Below, piece by piece: positions 16,469 to 23,856 of a stretch of 32,296 nucleotides of DNA. A program made the position numbers and the translations under genes. A model generated the notes under the pieces. The model did not search any database and had not been told where the DNA came from. It was given only the letters and a program-made list of their open reading frames with translations. The first letter of the stretch is position 1. Every line of letters starts with the position of its first letter. The DNA is from an uncultured Geobacteraceae bacterium (GTDB lineage Bacteria; Desulfobacterota; Desulfuromonadia; Geobacterales; CAIOGM01): assembly GCA_903902345.1 (NCBI GenBank), contig CAIUUR010000043.1:1-32296 (forward strand), given 5' to 3'.

Positions 16469-17542
16469 ATGAATATTCTTATCACAGGTATCTGCGGCTT
16501 CGTCGGCAGCACACTGGCCAAGGCTTGGCTTGAGTCCCAGTCGGGACTCACTATCTACGGAATGGACAACTTTATTCGTGCGGGGAGCGAAGAGAACCGG
16601 AAGGAGCTCCTGGCGCTGGGGGTCAGACTCTTCCATGGCGATATCAGGGTGGCGTCCGATTTTGAGACGCTCCCCCCGGTGGAGTGGGTCATCGACGCCG
16701 CTGCCAACCCCAGCGTGTTGGCGGGGGTCGACGGCCGGACCAGCAGTCGCCAACTGGTGGAACACAATCTGCTGGGGACGGTGAACACCCTGGAGTACTG
16801 CAAACGTGTGGGCGCCGGGTTCATCCTCCTCAGTACCAGTCGCGTCTATTCCATCGCCTCCCTTTCATCCATAGCCGTAGAGATGTCTGATTCGGCGTTC
16901 ACCCTTGTCTTGGACCAACACGTGCCGTACGGGCTGAGTGCTGCCGGGGTGAGCGAGCTGTTCAGTAGCTCCCCACCGATCTCTCTTTACGGAAGCACCA
17001 AGCTCACCTCTGAGCTGCTGGCGTTGGAATACGGAGAAACTTTCGGTTTTCCCGTCTGGATTAATCGGTGTGGTGTACTGGCGGGAGCCGGACAGTTCGG
17101 TCGACCGGATCAGGGGATCTTCGCCTTCTGGATCAATGCCTGGCTCCGGCGAAGAGCTCTTACCTATCTCGGTTTTGGCGGCAGTGGCTACCAGGTTCGC
17201 GATGTCCTTCATCCCCGGGACCTGATTTCGTTGCTGAGGAAGCAAACGGCGCCAGGCGCCAACGCTTCAGTCAGAATTCTTAATCTGGGGGGTGGCGTTG
17301 TAAACTCCCTGTCGCTGGCGCAACTGAGCGACTGGTGCGGTCAACGGTTTGGTGAGCAGGAGGTACGACGAAACCCGGAGACGCGCAGATTCGATATCCC
17401 CTGGTTGGTGATGGATGCCGCACAGGCAAAGAGCGTTTGGGGATGGGAGCCGCAAACAGCTCTCCAGAGCATACTGGAGGAGATAGCACTCCACGCCCGG
17501 CAGCACCCGGAATGGTTGGAAGTTTCGGGGATGGTTTCATGA
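16469..17542 (+). CDS. CDP-paratose 2-epimerase-like NAD-dependent epimerase/dehydratase
   Basis: 357 aa from the ATG at 16469, whose N-terminus MNILITGICGFVGSTLAKAW is a canonical extended-SDR start; an upstream in-frame start at 16409 adds an unlikely leader. Active-site residues are Ser122/Thr123 (LSTSRVY), Tyr174 and Lys178 (YGSTK). NRCGVLAGAGQFGRPDQG and FGGSGYQVRDVLHP are characteristic of CDP-paratose/tyvelose 2-epimerase relatives. It forms a functional-looking pair with the gene at 15172, and unlike that one it keeps the catalytic Tyr. The 3' end overlaps the next ATG (ATGA at 17539). The precise substrate nucleotide sugar cannot be read from the sequence. Confidence 0.85.
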   Translation: MNILITGICGFVGSTLAKAWLESQSGLTIYGMDNFIRAGSEENRKELLALGVRLFHGDIRVASDFETLPPVEWVIDAAANPSVLAGVDGRTSSRQLVEHNLLGTVNTLEYCKRVGAGFILLSTSRVYSIASLSSIAVEMSDSAFTLVLDQHVPYGLSAAGVSELFSSSPPISLYGSTKLTSELLALEYGETFGFPVWINRCGVLAGAGQFGRPDQGIFAFWINAWLRRRALTYLGFGGSGYQVRDVLHPRDLISLLRKQTAPGANASVRILNLGGGVVNSLSLAQLSDWCGQRFGEQEVRRNPETRRFDIPWLVMDAAQAKSVWGWEPQTALQSILEEIALHARQHPEWLEVSGMVS

Positions 17543-18297
17543 ACGAGGTCTTCACGAGAAAGCCCCTGGAACTTCTTTCCATCGTACTTCCCGCTCGTGA
17601 TGAGGAAGGGTGCATCTGCTCCACCGTGGAGCATCTTCATCTGGAGCTTCGTCTGCACGGAATCCATCACGAAATCATCGTTGTCGACGACGGGAGCAGC
17701 GACCGCACCTGGGAGCTGCTCCAGGATCTGTCGCTCAGGCTACCTGAACTCAACCCCGTGCAAAACAACGGACCTCACGGTTTCGGCCGAGCCATTATCC
17801 GGGGCCTTGACCGAATGAACGGTGATGCCGTGGTCATCATGATGGCCGACGAGTCGGATGACTGCCGGGATGTGGTTCGCTACTGGCAGGAACTCCGAAA
17901 TGGATTCGACTGCGTTTTTGGTAGTCGCTTTCTTAAGGGTGGTGGGACCATTGATTATCCCGTGGTCAAGCTTGCAATCAATCGCATGGCCAATACTTTT
18001 TTGCGGTTTTTTTTCAGGATAAAGTTGAATGACACAACCAATGCCTTCAAGGCCTACCGTCGGGAGGTCATAGATGGCTGTCGGCCACTCATTGCTCCCC
18101 ATTTCAACCTGACGGTAGAGTTGCCGTTGAAGGCCATAGTGAGAGGCTACCGTTGGACTACTCTGCCGATAACTTGGCGTAACCGAAGGACCGGTATTGC
18201 CAAACTCAAAATAAAGGAGATGGGAAGCCGCTACCTCTTTATCTGTCTCTATATATGGTTGGAAAAACATTTGTCAAGAGGTGATTATAAACAATAA
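17539..18297 (+). CDS. DPM1-like family 2 glycosyltransferase
   Basis: 252 aa starting at the ATGA overlap. The GT-A domain reads LSIVLPARDEEGC, then VVDDGSSDRTWELL, and the metal site appears as MMADESDD. The DxD-like position is therefore Asp-Glu-Ser-Asp-Asp, the form seen in this DPM1-type subgroup. GSRFLKGGG and the conserved DTTNAFKAYRREV follow. It lacks the two C-terminal transmembrane helices of GtrB-type enzymes, having only the weak hydrophobic stretch YLFICLYIW. It likely transfers a sugar from a nucleotide donor to a lipid carrier or growing glycan at the cytoplasmic face. Translation is coupled to the epimerase before it. Confidence 0.88.
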   Translation: MNEVFTRKPLELLSIVLPARDEEGCICSTVEHLHLELRLHGIHHEIIVVDDGSSDRTWELLQDLSLRLPELNPVQNNGPHGFGRAIIRGLDRMNGDAVVIMMADESDDCRDVVRYWQELRNGFDCVFGSRFLKGGGTIDYPVVKLAINRMANTFLRFFFRIKLNDTTNAFKAYRREVIDGCRPLIAPHFNLTVELPLKAIVRGYRWTTLPITWRNRRTGIAKLKIKEMGSRYLFICLYIWLEKHLSRGDYKQ

Positions 18298-18358
18298 TGA
18301 CCTGTTGCATGTCGGAAATGGATTATTTGTACGTAATTTTATTCAGGTCGGTTTGGTT

Positions 18359-19027
18359 ATGCAATTAACTACAAAAAAAATCAGGTTATTTGTCTGGGGT
18401 GCTTCTGGGCATGCTCGTTTTGTCATGAACATTCTTTGTTTTTTTGATCATTTCGATTTGGTCGGCTTGGTTGATGATCTCACTCCTGACAGAGCGGGGC
18501 AGAGCTTTCATGGGGCGCCCATACTGGGTGGCAGGGAACTGCTGCCTGAACTCAGGGCGCAAGGTGTGCAGGGGTGCGTATTCGGGTTCGGGAACTGTTC
18601 CGCACGACTGAAGCTGGGAGAAGTTGTTAAAACTGAGGGTTTTAACCTGATTACCTTGATCCATCCCGGAGCCGTCATCGCGCATTCAGCGACCATTGGT
18701 GCAGGTGTGGTAATTGGCCCTGGCGTTGTTGTGGACGCCGACTGTGTTATCGGAGATAACTGTATTCTGAATAATAACTGCTGCGTAAGCCATGGTAGTC
18801 GAATCGGGATGGGGGCGCATATCTGTCCTGGGGTGACCATAGGTGGCGACGTGGTTGTAGGCGATGGCAGCTGGGTAGGCATAGGGGCAACGGTCATGGA
18901 AAAGGTCTCCATAGGATCCGGTAGCTTTATCGGGGCAGGGTCTCTGGTAACGCGCTCCATCCCTGGTGGCGTCCTGGCGTACGGTTCTCCGGCACGGGTT
19001 GTCAGGAGAATTAATTCAACGTTCTGA
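18359..19027 (+). CDS. PglD/NeuD-like sugar O/N-acyltransferase (left-handed beta-helix)
   Basis: 222 aa from the ATG at 18359, which places KKIRLFVWGASGHARFV right at the N-terminus as in PglD; the in-frame GTG at 18281 overlaps the previous gene. The N-terminal Rossmann-like lobe binds the nucleotide sugar. The C-terminal hexapeptide repeats (IGAGVVIGPGVVVDADCVIG and onward) form the beta-helix. The proposed catalytic His lies in CCVSHGSRIG. Together with the VioA-like aminotransferase 16 bases downstream, it likely acetylates dTDP-4-amino-4,6-dideoxyglucose to dTDP-Qui4NAc (VioB-like role). The alternative is an O-acetyltransferase acting on the nonulosonate pathway (NeuD-like). Confidence 0.85.
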   Translation: MQLTTKKIRLFVWGASGHARFVMNILCFFDHFDLVGLVDDLTPDRAGQSFHGAPILGGRELLPELRAQGVQGCVFGFGNCSARLKLGEVVKTEGFNLITLIHPGAVIAHSATIGAGVVIGPGVVVDADCVIGDNCILNNNCCVSHGSRIGMGAHICPGVTIGGDVVVGDGSWVGIGATVMEKVSIGSGSFIGAGSLVTRSIPGGVLAYGSPARVVRRINSTF

Positions 19028-19043
19028 TGGAAATAGCTGATCT

Positions 19044-20258
19044 ATGAAAAATAACATCCAGGATTTAGCGCTGTTTGGCGGCGCCCCATCATTTGCCACA
19101 CAACTCCATGTCGGTCGCCCCAACATCGGTAACCGGGAAACGTTGCTGTTGAGATTCAATGATATTCTCGATCGAAACTGGCTGACCAATAACGGACCCT
19201 ACGTTCAGGAATTTGAACGGAAAATCGCCGACTACCTTGGGGTCAGGCATTGTATCGCCCTCTGTAACGCCACGGTGGCGCTGGAAATTGCCACGAGGGC
19301 GCTTGGTCTGAAGGGGGAGGTCATTGTTCCTTCTTTCACCTTCATCGCCACTCCACATTCATTGCAATGGCAGGAAATAACTCCGGTTTTTTGCGATATT
19401 GATCCGGCCACCCATAACCTTGACCCGACTTGCGTTGAAAGGCTGATCACGCCACGCACGACGGGAATCATCGGCGTTCACCTCTGGGGGCGCCCCTGTC
19501 CCGTTGAAGCTCTGGCCGAAATCGCCCATAGGCATGACCTGAAGTTGATGTTCGATGCCGCTCACGCCTTCGGATGCTCACATGGGGGAAAGATGATCGG
19601 CAATTTCGGCAGCGCCGAAGTCTTCAGCTTTCATGCGACCAAGTTCTTCAACACCTTCGAGGGGGGAGCCATTGTCACCAATGATGACGATTTGGCCGCC
19701 AAGATCCGGTTGATGAAAAATTTCGGTTTCGCCGGGTACGATAAGGTGGTCTATATAGGCACGAACGGGAAAATGCCGGAAATTAACGCCGCCATGGGGT
19801 TGACCGGTTTGGAAAGCCTTGACGACTTCATTGAAATTAACAGGAGGAATTACCGGCAGTACTCAGCCGGTTTGTCAGGAATCCCGGGTATTACGCTGGC
19901 CGGTTTTGACGATCAGGAAAAGAGTAATTATCAGTACGTCGTCCTGGAAATAGACCCGGAAAAGTCAGGCCTGCATCGGGATAAGCTTATTGAAATTCTT
20001 CATGCTGAAAACATCATGGCGCGGAGGTATTTCTATCCGGGGTGCCATCGGATGGAACCGTATCGCTCCTATTTCCCCCATTCATACCTGCTCCTTCCCG
20101 AGACGGAGAGATTGTGCGGCAGGGTAATGGCGTTGCCGACGGGGCAAGCGGTGAGTAGCGCCGACATTGTCACCATATGCCAAATTATCGGATTGGCTAT
20201 TGAGCGTAGCGTTGAGATCGCAACCCATGCAGGTATCGGGGTTCGATATGAAGCTTAG
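19044..20258 (+). CDS. VioA-like dTDP-4-keto-6-deoxyglucose aminotransferase (DegT/DnrJ/EryC1)
   Basis: 404 aa PLP enzyme. The N-terminus LFGGAPSFATQLHVGRPNIG and NWLTNNGPYVQEFERK are those of VioA-type dTDP-Qui4N transaminases. PSFTFIATPHSLQW, FDAAHAFG (Asp171) and the Schiff-base Lys200 in SFHATKFFNTFEGG are intact. It should aminate dTDP-4-keto-6-deoxyglucose to dTDP-4-amino-4,6-dideoxyglucose, which the acyltransferase just upstream can acetylate. The 3' end overlaps the next GT2 start. A second, partial copy of this gene's last 55 codons occurs at 22677-22844. Confidence 0.9.
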   Translation: MKNNIQDLALFGGAPSFATQLHVGRPNIGNRETLLLRFNDILDRNWLTNNGPYVQEFERKIADYLGVRHCIALCNATVALEIATRALGLKGEVIVPSFTFIATPHSLQWQEITPVFCDIDPATHNLDPTCVERLITPRTTGIIGVHLWGRPCPVEALAEIAHRHDLKLMFDAAHAFGCSHGGKMIGNFGSAEVFSFHATKFFNTFEGGAIVTNDDDLAAKIRLMKNFGFAGYDKVVYIGTNGKMPEINAAMGLTGLESLDDFIEINRRNYRQYSAGLSGIPGITLAGFDDQEKSNYQYVVLEIDPEKSGLHRDKLIEILHAENIMARRYFYPGCHRMEPYRSYFPHSYLLLPETERLCGRVMALPTGQAVSSADIVTICQIIGLAIERSVEIATHAGIGVRYEA

Positions 20259-21159
20259 CGTGGCCATGATAACTTATAATCATGAGATGTATATATCCCA
20301 GGCATTGGAGAGCATTTTGGCGCAAAAGGTCGATTTCGACTATGAAATCGTAATCGGGGAGGATTGTTCCACCGATAGCACCAGAGCAATTGTTAAGGAT
20401 TACCGGCAGAAATACCCTGATATCATAAGATTGCACCTTCCCGATACGAACAGTGGCATGATGTGCAATTTTATGAGAACTTTCAATAGTTGTTCCGGAG
20501 AGTATATAGCCTTGTTGGAGGGTGACGATTATTGGACCGACCCTTTTAAACTTCAAAAACAAGTTGATTTTCTCGATAAAAACCTCGATTTTACCGTCTG
20601 TCACCATAACGTTGTCGTTAAAAATGAAGATTATCCGGAGAGAAACAGGCGGCAAAACGGAGCAGAAACGCCGGAAATTTCCGGGTTGGATGATCTGTTG
20701 ACAAAAGGAAATTTTCTCGCTACCGCCTCGGTTATAATCAGGGCCAATGCGATCGGCGAAATTCCCGATTGGTTTATAGGTTTACCCTTTGGTGATTATC
20801 CTTTATATCTTCTCGCGTCACAATTCGGGAAGATCCGTTATTTAACCGATATAATGGGAGTTTATCGAATTCATAAAGGTGGAGTACATGGCCATTTAAC
20901 AAATTCACCGGATACACTCACAACTGCGTATGAGTTGCACTTTGAGTTTTGGCGGAAGATTGCTATTACGGGGTTGTTTGAGGCTGACAAGTTAACTTTT
21001 CCGATACTTGAGTCGCTTCAAAATGTTATCAATAATGCAGCTAAGGCGAAACTGACTAAAGTTTTTTTGAAATACAATTTTTTATTTTTACGGTATGCCG
21101 GAATTAAAGAATCTAAGAAAGTTACCCGTCAGATCATTCAATATTGCAAAGCTAACTGA
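20248..21159 (+). CDS. Family 2 glycosyltransferase, paralogue of the gene at 22851
   Basis: 303 aa from the ATG at 20248; an in-frame ATG at 20227 is equally open and is matched by the start of the paralogue, so the start is uncertain. The GT-A core reads LSVAMITYNHEMYISQALES, then IGEDCSTDSTRAIV and LLEGDDYWTDPFKLQKQVDF. PDWFIGLPFGDYPL and GVYRIHKGGVHG close the catalytic part. The first 110 or so residues are nearly the same as those of the protein at 22851, while the later part is much more different. It overlaps the aminotransferase by 11 bases. It probably adds one sugar, perhaps Qui4NAc given the context (inference). Confidence 0.9.
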   Translation: MKLSVAMITYNHEMYISQALESILAQKVDFDYEIVIGEDCSTDSTRAIVKDYRQKYPDIIRLHLPDTNSGMMCNFMRTFNSCSGEYIALLEGDDYWTDPFKLQKQVDFLDKNLDFTVCHHNVVVKNEDYPERNRRQNGAETPEISGLDDLLTKGNFLATASVIIRANAIGEIPDWFIGLPFGDYPLYLLASQFGKIRYLTDIMGVYRIHKGGVHGHLTNSPDTLTTAYELHFEFWRKIAITGLFEADKLTFPILESLQNVINNAAKAKLTKVFLKYNFLFLRYAGIKESKKVTRQIIQYCKAN

Positions 21160-21215
21160 CTGCTTATTTATACTATTGAACAATTATAGCATAAATGTGA
21201 TTAATTTAAAATCGG

Positions 21216-22391
21216 ATGTATTCTTATATGATATTAGATTGTAAAGTGCTTTTTGTCGGACATGACGCGTCGCGAACGGGTGCACCTGTAATTTTGCTTA
21301 ATCTGCTTATCTGGTTAAAAAAGCATTACTCCTTGGATTTTATCGTCTTGCTTCGCGATGGAGGACCGTTAAGGTGCGATTATGAACGAATAGCGTCAAC
21401 GTATGTTTATAGCGATGTTGTTCCCGTAAGCATTCCTTCCTTTTTTTGGTCAAAAAAGAAGGGTGGAGATGTCAGTAAAGCACAGTATTACAGAGAGTTG
21501 CTGGAAAAAGAAAATATAAGTTTGGTTTACTCCAATACTGCGACCAATGGTGAACTCTATGAGTTATTCAAAGAGCTTAAATTGCCAGTCATTACGCATA
21601 TTCATGAACTCGAATATGTGCTGCGTGTCTGCAGCAGTGCATTAAACCTCCGGCGTGTTAAAGTGATAACCGACCATTTTATCGTCGCCTCGCAGGCAGT
21701 AATGGCGAATTTGATGGAAAACCATGCAGTGCCTCCTGAAAAGATGACGCTTTGCCATGATTTTATCCATTGTGAAGATATTGCCAAAGACACATTCCCG
21801 CAAGATATTTTTTGCCGTGAACTGAACATCGCTGTTGATTCTTTTATCGTATGCGCCATCGGAACCATGGACTGGCGGAAGGGAGCCGATCTTTTGGCGT
21901 TATTAGCTAATTCAGTAGTTAATAAATCTCCGGATGTTCCCATTTATTTCATATGGGTTGGTGGTCCTCTCGAAGGTGATTTTTTTGACAGATTAATGTT
22001 TGATGTGATTAGGCTTGGCCTGCAGGACAGAATATTCTTTCCGGGGGAGAGTGGTAATCTCGGTAAATATTACGCCGCGTGTGATGTTTTCACTCTTCTT
22101 TCCAGAGAAGATCCTTTTCCTCTCGTCTGTCTTGAAGCCGCAGCCTTTGGTAAACCGATAGTGTGCTTTGCTGATTCCGGGGGGATGCCCGAATTTGTGG
22201 AAAAAGATGCTGGGTTTGTCGTCCCGTATCTGAATATTGAAGCCATGGCGGAACGTATCATTGAACTTCATGCAGACTGTACACTCCGACAATTTTTAGG
22301 GGCACAGGCCGCAGTGAAGGTTCGGCAACGACATGACATAGCTGAAAGTGGGAGAAAGATCATGGAAATCATGGGTAGTCTCGTGCCGTAA
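21216..22391 (+). CDS. Family 4 glycosyltransferase (GT-B)
   Basis: 391 aa from the ATG at 21216; the ATG at 21228 is also plausible. The N-terminal acceptor domain starts VLFVGHDASRTGAPVILLNL, characteristic of GT4 enzymes with an N-terminal GA-P motif. The donor domain has AIGTMDWRKGADLL, then SREDPFPLVCLEAAAFGKPIV, where the family EX7E motif appears as an Asp-X7-Glu/Glu-X8-Glu form. Retaining transfer from a nucleotide sugar is expected, at the cytoplasmic face of the membrane. It is AT-richer than the aminotransferase upstream. The TAA stop immediately abuts a transposon-like terminus (22392). Intact, in contrast to the broken GT4 at 27116. Confidence 0.9.
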   Translation: MYSYMILDCKVLFVGHDASRTGAPVILLNLLIWLKKHYSLDFIVLLRDGGPLRCDYERIASTYVYSDVVPVSIPSFFWSKKKGGDVSKAQYYRELLEKENISLVYSNTATNGELYELFKELKLPVITHIHELEYVLRVCSSALNLRRVKVITDHFIVASQAVMANLMENHAVPPEKMTLCHDFIHCEDIAKDTFPQDIFCRELNIAVDSFIVCAIGTMDWRKGADLLALLANSVVNKSPDVPIYFIWVGGPLEGDFFDRLMFDVIRLGLQDRIFFPGESGNLGKYYAACDVFTLLSREDPFPLVCLEAAAFGKPIVCFADSGGMPEFVEKDAGFVVPYLNIEAMAERIIELHADCTLRQFLGAQAAVKVRQRHDIAESGRKIMEIMGSLVP

Positions 22392-22420
22392 GGTGATTAG
22401 CGACAAAAAGCATACCAACT
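22392..22420 (+). repeat. Single terminus of the MITE-like element
   Basis: GGTGATTAGCGACAAAAAGC and the next bases ATACCAAC closely match the reverse complement of the right end of the 168-bp element at 27691-27858 (GGTGATTTGCCGCAAAAAAC then ATACCATC). It starts at the base after the GT4 stop codon and is followed by an unrelated hairpin repeat. No matching right terminus was found downstream. Confidence 0.6.
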
Positions 22421-22423
22421 GCC

Positions 22424-22495
22424 TGTCATCCTGAGCAACGCGAAGGATCTGCTTTTCAAACAGAAGCAGATTCTTCGCTATCGCTCAGAATGACA
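22424..22495 (+). repeat. Interspersed hairpin repeat (TGTCATCCTGAGC type)
   Basis: Two near-complementary arms, 22424-22454 and 22464-22495, start and end in TGTCATCCTGAGC...GCTCAGAATGACA around a nine-base loop. Arm sequence of this type recurs in intergenic regions of many environmental bacteria, from memory. It could fold as a long RNA hairpin at the end of the GT4 transcript, although no U-tract follows, so a terminator role is unproven. Confidence 0.75.
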
Positions 22496-22600
22496 TCTTT
22501 TGAAATTGTCAAGATGATGTCCAGCGCTTAGAGACGCGTTGTCCGACGAGGGTATCCGTAGTAGTAAAGGGTTGCTCCGCCGATGACTGCAAAGCAAGCG

Positions 22601-22672
22601 GACCCTTATGGTTCCAGGCAGGACCCACGAGGAATTCAAGGCGCAATAGCCGTTTTCCTTGGTAAAGTAGCC
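22601..22672 (+). pseudogene. Fragment of the NAD-dependent epimerase gene
   Basis: This 72-base piece encodes DPYGSRQDPRGIQGAIAVFL plus GKVA, which differs from the intact epimerase (29449-29520) only at the first residue. It has no epimerase sequence on either side and is joined at its 3' end to an aminotransferase fragment. It is a recombination scar, not a functional gene. The 100 bases before it show nothing certain on the + strand; on the - strand they could read AVIGGATLYYYGYPRRTTRL before a stop, perhaps another gene end. Confidence 0.85.
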
Positions 22673-22676
22673 AGCG

Positions 22677-22844
22677 ATGGAACCGTATCGCTCATATTTC
22701 CCCCATTCATACCTGCTGCTCCCGAAAACGGAGAGATTGTCCGACAGGGTGATGGCGTTACCCACCGGGCAAGCGGTGAGCAGCGCCGATATTGTTACTA
22801 TCCGCCAAATTATCGGATTGGCCATTGAGCGGATGTTGAGATAG
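22677..22844 (+). pseudogene. 3' fragment of the VioA-like aminotransferase gene
   Basis: The last 55 codons of a second copy of the aminotransferase at 19044 (matching 20052-20220). It reads MEPYRSYFPHSYLLLPKTER and on to AVSSADIVTIRQIIGLAIER, then stops at TAG. It stays open in the original frame with mostly conservative differences. It precedes the paralogous GT2 by six bases, exactly as the intact gene precedes its GT2. It is therefore the left flank of a duplicated segment. Confidence 0.88.
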
Positions 22845-22850
22845 CCACTC

Positions 22851-23825
22851 ATGCAGGTATCGGGTCATAATGTGAAGCTGAGTGTCCTGATGGTGACCTA
22901 TAATCACGAAAAATTCATATCCCAGGCGTTAGAGAGCATTCTGACGCAGAGGGTTGGTTTCGACTATGAAATCGTGATCGGGGAAGACTGCTCCACGGAT
23001 AGCACCAGAGCCATTGTCATGGATTATCGGCAAAAATACCCTGATATCATAAAACTGCTACTCCCCGATAATAACAGGGGGATGATGTGTAATTTTATGA
23101 AAACTTTTGAAGCCTGTTCCGGAACGTATATTGCGATGCTTGAGGGGGACGATTTTTGGACCGACCCTTTCAAGCTGCAAAAGCAGGTAGATTATCTGGA
23201 TTCGCATCCCGAATCAGTCGCTTGTTTTCATAATGCTCAAATTGAATATGAAAATGAGCCTGGAAAGCAGAATTTTTTTCATGCTACCCAAATGAAAGAT
23301 TCGTACACGCTTCTGGATATTTTGAACGAATCCATTATCCCGACCTGCTCAACAGTGTTTCGTGCCGGTCTCTTTGGTATGTTTCCCGACTGGTATTCAT
23401 CTATGCCCATGGGAGATTGGCCACTGCATGTGATGAACGCACAACACGGCGATTACGGGTATCTTGCCGAGGTAATGGCAACCTATAGAGTCCACGATGG
23501 TGGCGTATGGTCGTCGCAAAAACGTATCGACATCCTTTCCAAAACCATATTCGCACGGGATGTAATACGAAACTACCTCGGCTGCAGTTATAAGACTATA
23601 GTTAACATTAAAACAGCGGGACTCTACGACGAGAAGGTGTCCATCGAATATGGCGATCTAAATGTTGTAAAGCTTGCCGTGGCAGCTTTTTACTCGCTCT
23701 ACAACTATCCCGATTACACCAGGTTTGTTTCGCACAGAAGGACTTTTTTAAACTGTGTCAGAAGGAAAGTCGGCCTGCGAACATTTTTAAGGGCTAAACT
23801 CCGCGCCGTCAAAATGATTCGGTAG
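22851..23825 (+). CDS. Family 2 glycosyltransferase, paralogue of the gene at 20248
   Basis: 324 aa from the ATG at 22851; a GTG at 22872 would match the shorter start of the paralogue. The core is LSVLMVTYNHEKFISQALES, then IGEDCSTDSTRAIV and MLEGDDFWTDPFKLQKQVDY. Downstream, PDWYSSMPMGDWPLHV and TYRVHDGGVWS mark the acceptor side. The N-terminal third is very close to the 20248 protein, but from about residue 125 identity drops sharply. This suggests different acceptor or linkage specificity after duplication or recombination. It sits directly after the duplicated aminotransferase tail. Intact and probably functional. Confidence 0.9.
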   Translation: MQVSGHNVKLSVLMVTYNHEKFISQALESILTQRVGFDYEIVIGEDCSTDSTRAIVMDYRQKYPDIIKLLLPDNNRGMMCNFMKTFEACSGTYIAMLEGDDFWTDPFKLQKQVDYLDSHPESVACFHNAQIEYENEPGKQNFFHATQMKDSYTLLDILNESIIPTCSTVFRAGLFGMFPDWYSSMPMGDWPLHVMNAQHGDYGYLAEVMATYRVHDGGVWSSQKRIDILSKTIFARDVIRNYLGCSYKTIVNIKTAGLYDEKVSIEYGDLNVVKLAVAAFYSLYNYPDYTRFVSHRRTFLNCVRRKVGLRTFLRAKLRAVKMIR

Positions 23826-23856
23826 CATGGTGAGTTATCTCATGACGGAGGGAACA

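Noticed and set aside
22583-22828. 81-codon ORF spanning the epimerase fragment and beyond
   Set aside because: Only its first third is homologous (to the epimerase); the rest reads the aminotransferase fragment out of frame, so it is a fusion artefact.
22478-22852. Minus-strand 124-codon ORF over the chimeric junction
   Set aside because: It is mostly the reverse complement of known + strand gene scraps and a hairpin arm. Only a short stretch near 22520-22590 might be a real minus-strand gene end, and it is too short to call.
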